Of a stretch of DNA of 50,443 nucleotides, positions 49,083 through 50,443 are shown in pieces (the first letter of the stretch is position 1; every line of letters starts with the position of its first letter). The notes below the pieces were generated by a model. The model ran no database searches. It was not told where the DNA came from and saw only the letters and a program-made list of their open reading frames with translations. The stretch covers positions 1 through 50,443 of the forward strand of contig PLMW01000089.1 in NCBI GenBank assembly GCA_003142615.1, written 5' to 3'. This DNA comes from Opitutia bacterium. Its GTDB lineage: Bacteria; Verrucomicrobiota; Verrucomicrobiia; Opitutales; Opitutaceae. A program made the translations under genes and the position numbers.

Positions 49083-50072
49083 TCAGGGCGCCAGGCCCAG
49101 GTCCAGCTGGTTGTCCGCCCCCAGCGCCCAGGCCTCGAGGCCGCGGGCGCGCAGGGTCCGGGCGAATTCCTGGGCGAAGCCGTGGAGCGTGAAGACAAGC
49201 CGCGGATGCACGCGGTCGACGAAGGCCAGCAGGTCGGGAAAGTCAGCGTGGTCCGAGAGCGGGAAAACCGCATCGCACTGATAGCGGTAGGCGGCTCCGG
49301 CATCGAGCGCCCAGCCGGTGATGGCGGCCGTACGCCGCCTGGGAATGTCCTGGAAGAAGGCGGCGCGGCTCGATTGCGGGGGACAGATGACCACATGCCC
49401 GGCGAGGTTTTCCGCCTCGAATAACCGGTAGGCGGGAAAGGCCAGTCCCAGTTCTTCGTAGATCCGCGTGAGCTTGTACGTCTGGGGATGGAGCATGACG
49501 GGCAGTTGCGCCGAAGCGAGGCCCTGCAGCAGTTCCTGGCTCTTGCCAAGGCTGTAGCCGTAGAGAATCGGCGTGGCCGCGGCGGCGAGCGCCTGGCGGC
49601 AGAAATCTGCGATTTCCGCCAGTACCCGTTCGGTCGGGGGAAACACATAGCGCGGCAGTCCAAAGGTGGTCTCCATGATCAGGACGTCTGCGCGTGGGGT
49701 CGCGCAGGGCTCGGCGGAGCGTCCGGGGCGCAGCTTGAAGTCGCCGGTGTAGAGCAGGGTGCCGTGGCGCTCATGCGCCAGCAAGCACTGCGCGGATCCT
49801 AAAATATGGCCCGCGGGATGCAGGGTCACCGCGGTGTCGATGGTGAGCGGCTCGGCCTGCCCGAACGGAAGCACGTGTTCGATCCGGCCGGCGGAGAGGC
49901 GCGCCTGCAGCAGGCGCGCCGTGCCGGCGGAGCAGAGGATTTCCCGATGCGCCGCGATATGGTCGGCATGCGCATGCGAGACGAACGAGCGGGCCACGGG
50001 GGAATGTGCATCCAGCCACCAGCCGATTTGCGGCAGCCAGACGCCGTTACGGAACTGGACGTCCCAGGACAT
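49083..50072 (-). CDS. Metallo-beta-lactamase-fold DNA exonuclease (ligase-associated type)
   Basis: The 329 residues carry the metal motif SHAHADHI (His33, His35, Asp37, His38), HPAGHILGSAQ and YTGDFKLRPGR, and a C-terminal part with FTLHGFAQEFARTLRARGLEAW. This fits the SNM1/Artemis-like exonucleases, known as ligase-associated DNA exonucleases when next to an ATP-dependent ligase and Lhr-type helicase. Here neither partner lies in the window, though they could be beyond the right end. Substrate probably DNA ends. Confidence 0.87.
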   Translation of the reverse strand: MSWDVQFRNGVWLPQIGWWLDAHSPVARSFVSHAHADHIAAHREILCSAGTARLLQARLSAGRIEHVLPFGQAEPLTIDTAVTLHPAGHILGSAQCLLAHERHGTLLYTGDFKLRPGRSAEPCATPRADVLIMETTFGLPRYVFPPTERVLAEIADFCRQALAAAATPILYGYSLGKSQELLQGLASAQLPVMLHPQTYKLTRIYEELGLAFPAYRLFEAENLAGHVVICPPQSSRAAFFQDIPRRRTAAITGWALDAGAAYRYQCDAVFPLSDHADFPDLLAFVDRVHPRLVFTLHGFAQEFARTLRARGLEAWALGADNQLDLGLAP

Positions 50073-50221
50073 GGAAGCGGCAATAAGCTTTAAACTCTAA
50101 GCGTCAAAGCTGTCCGAGGCAGTTGCCGCAAGCGGACACGTCCGGGGATTCAAGCGAAGCCGTGTCGGCGGCTTATCCGACCGGTTGGGCTCGCCGCCGA
50201 AGCCCTGACGCGCCATGGCGC

Positions 50222-50443
50222 TCATTGCTCGTCGTCGTTATCGCCCAGACCGAGTCGCAGGCGGATGTCAGGCCGCTCGGCGAGTTCGTCGAGCAGTTCG
50301 TCGACGCTGAAGTCGGACACCACGAAATCGCCGTACACGAAGGTGGGGACATTGCCCTGGTCACTCTCCTCGATGAGGCGCTTCATGTTGGAAGAACCTT
50401 TCGACACATCCCGGATTTCGACGGCGACGCCGTGCGTGGAGAA
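50222..50443 (-). CDS. Glutaredoxin-family protein, N-terminus outside window
   Basis: The frame is open to the right edge, giving the last 73 residues: THGVAVEIRDVSKGSSNMKRLIEESDQGNVPTFVYGDFVV, then SDFSVDELLDEL and an acidic end. The Pro in NVPTFVYGD is the cis-proline of glutaredoxin/thioredoxin folds, and SVDELLDEL is the C-terminal helix. The CxxC lies beyond the edge and cannot be checked. It may be a GST- or NrdH-like redoxin or an arsenate-reductase-like protein. Confidence 0.7.
   Translation of the reverse strand, partial: FSTHGVAVEIRDVSKGSSNMKRLIEESDQGNVPTFVYGDFVVSDFSVDELLDELAERPDIRLRLGLGDNDDEQ

Overview
The window appears to be two pieces of different taxonomic character joined near position 10,090. 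Positions 1 to about 10,080 carry housekeeping genes whose protein sequences read to me as Acidobacteriota (Terriglobia): a DUF255 thioredoxin-domain protein (partial), pdxT, a YihY-type membrane protein, pyruvate kinase, a large SPFH protein, a small secreted protein, a degenerate Lgt-like protein and an RluA/RluD-type pseudouridine synthase. From about 10,100 to the right end, gene content and protein style read as Verrucomicrobiota, family Opitutaceae. These taxonomic calls come from memory of protein families, not from a search. The rluD-like ORF ends inside a 19-bp near-perfect palindrome that recurs exactly once more, at 36,025 in the Opitutaceae-like part. A chimeric assembly, or a join at a repeat, is therefore a real possibility.

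Layout of the right-hand part. 10.1-20.3 kb, mostly minus strand: ppx/gppA, rsmI, a small lipoprotein, pgi, ilvD, a FucP-type sugar transporter, a small secreted protein, argA and a membrane-anchored protein. 20.4-29.2 kb, plus strand: proS-clpS-DUF2017, a zinc-ribbon membrane protein, small membrane proteins, a family B DNA polymerase and a polytopic membrane protein. 29.3-34.9 kb: ffh (minus), an orphan ORF (plus), then minus-strand DUF3667, SIS and tandem GTP-cyclohydrolase-II-like genes. 35.0-41.5 kb, plus strand: amidohydrolase, an NMT1/ThiY-like ABC importer, RidA, scpB and pheA. 41.5-50.4 kb, mainly minus: rpmA and rplU, coiled-coil membrane proteins, an MFS-pfkB pair, mpg (plus), a secreted protein behind a tiny leader ORF, a GT9 glycosyltransferase, DUF3108, a metallo-beta-lactamase-fold exonuclease and a partial glutaredoxin.

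Four accessory features stand out. (1) At 24.36-25.21 kb two small, lower-GC membrane-protein genes are each followed by an attC-like hairpin with R and L boxes, resembling an integron cassette pair without an integrase. (2) A tandem GTP cyclohydrolase II-like gene, whose second domain has lost the zinc cysteines, overlaps a double-SIS gene by ATGA. Next to it a DUF3667 gene is bracketed by a duplicated SIS 3' end. (3) Several small repeat families occur between genes: the 19-bp palindrome, a heptanucleotide tandem repeat before ilvD with a related one inside the GT9 gene, ATAAA-loop hairpins, and decayed copies of a CCACGGAT/ATCCGTGG spacer repeat. (4) The Lgt-like protein lacks several residues known to be needed in Lgt. 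I found no rRNA, tRNA, CRISPR array, transposase or integrase gene.
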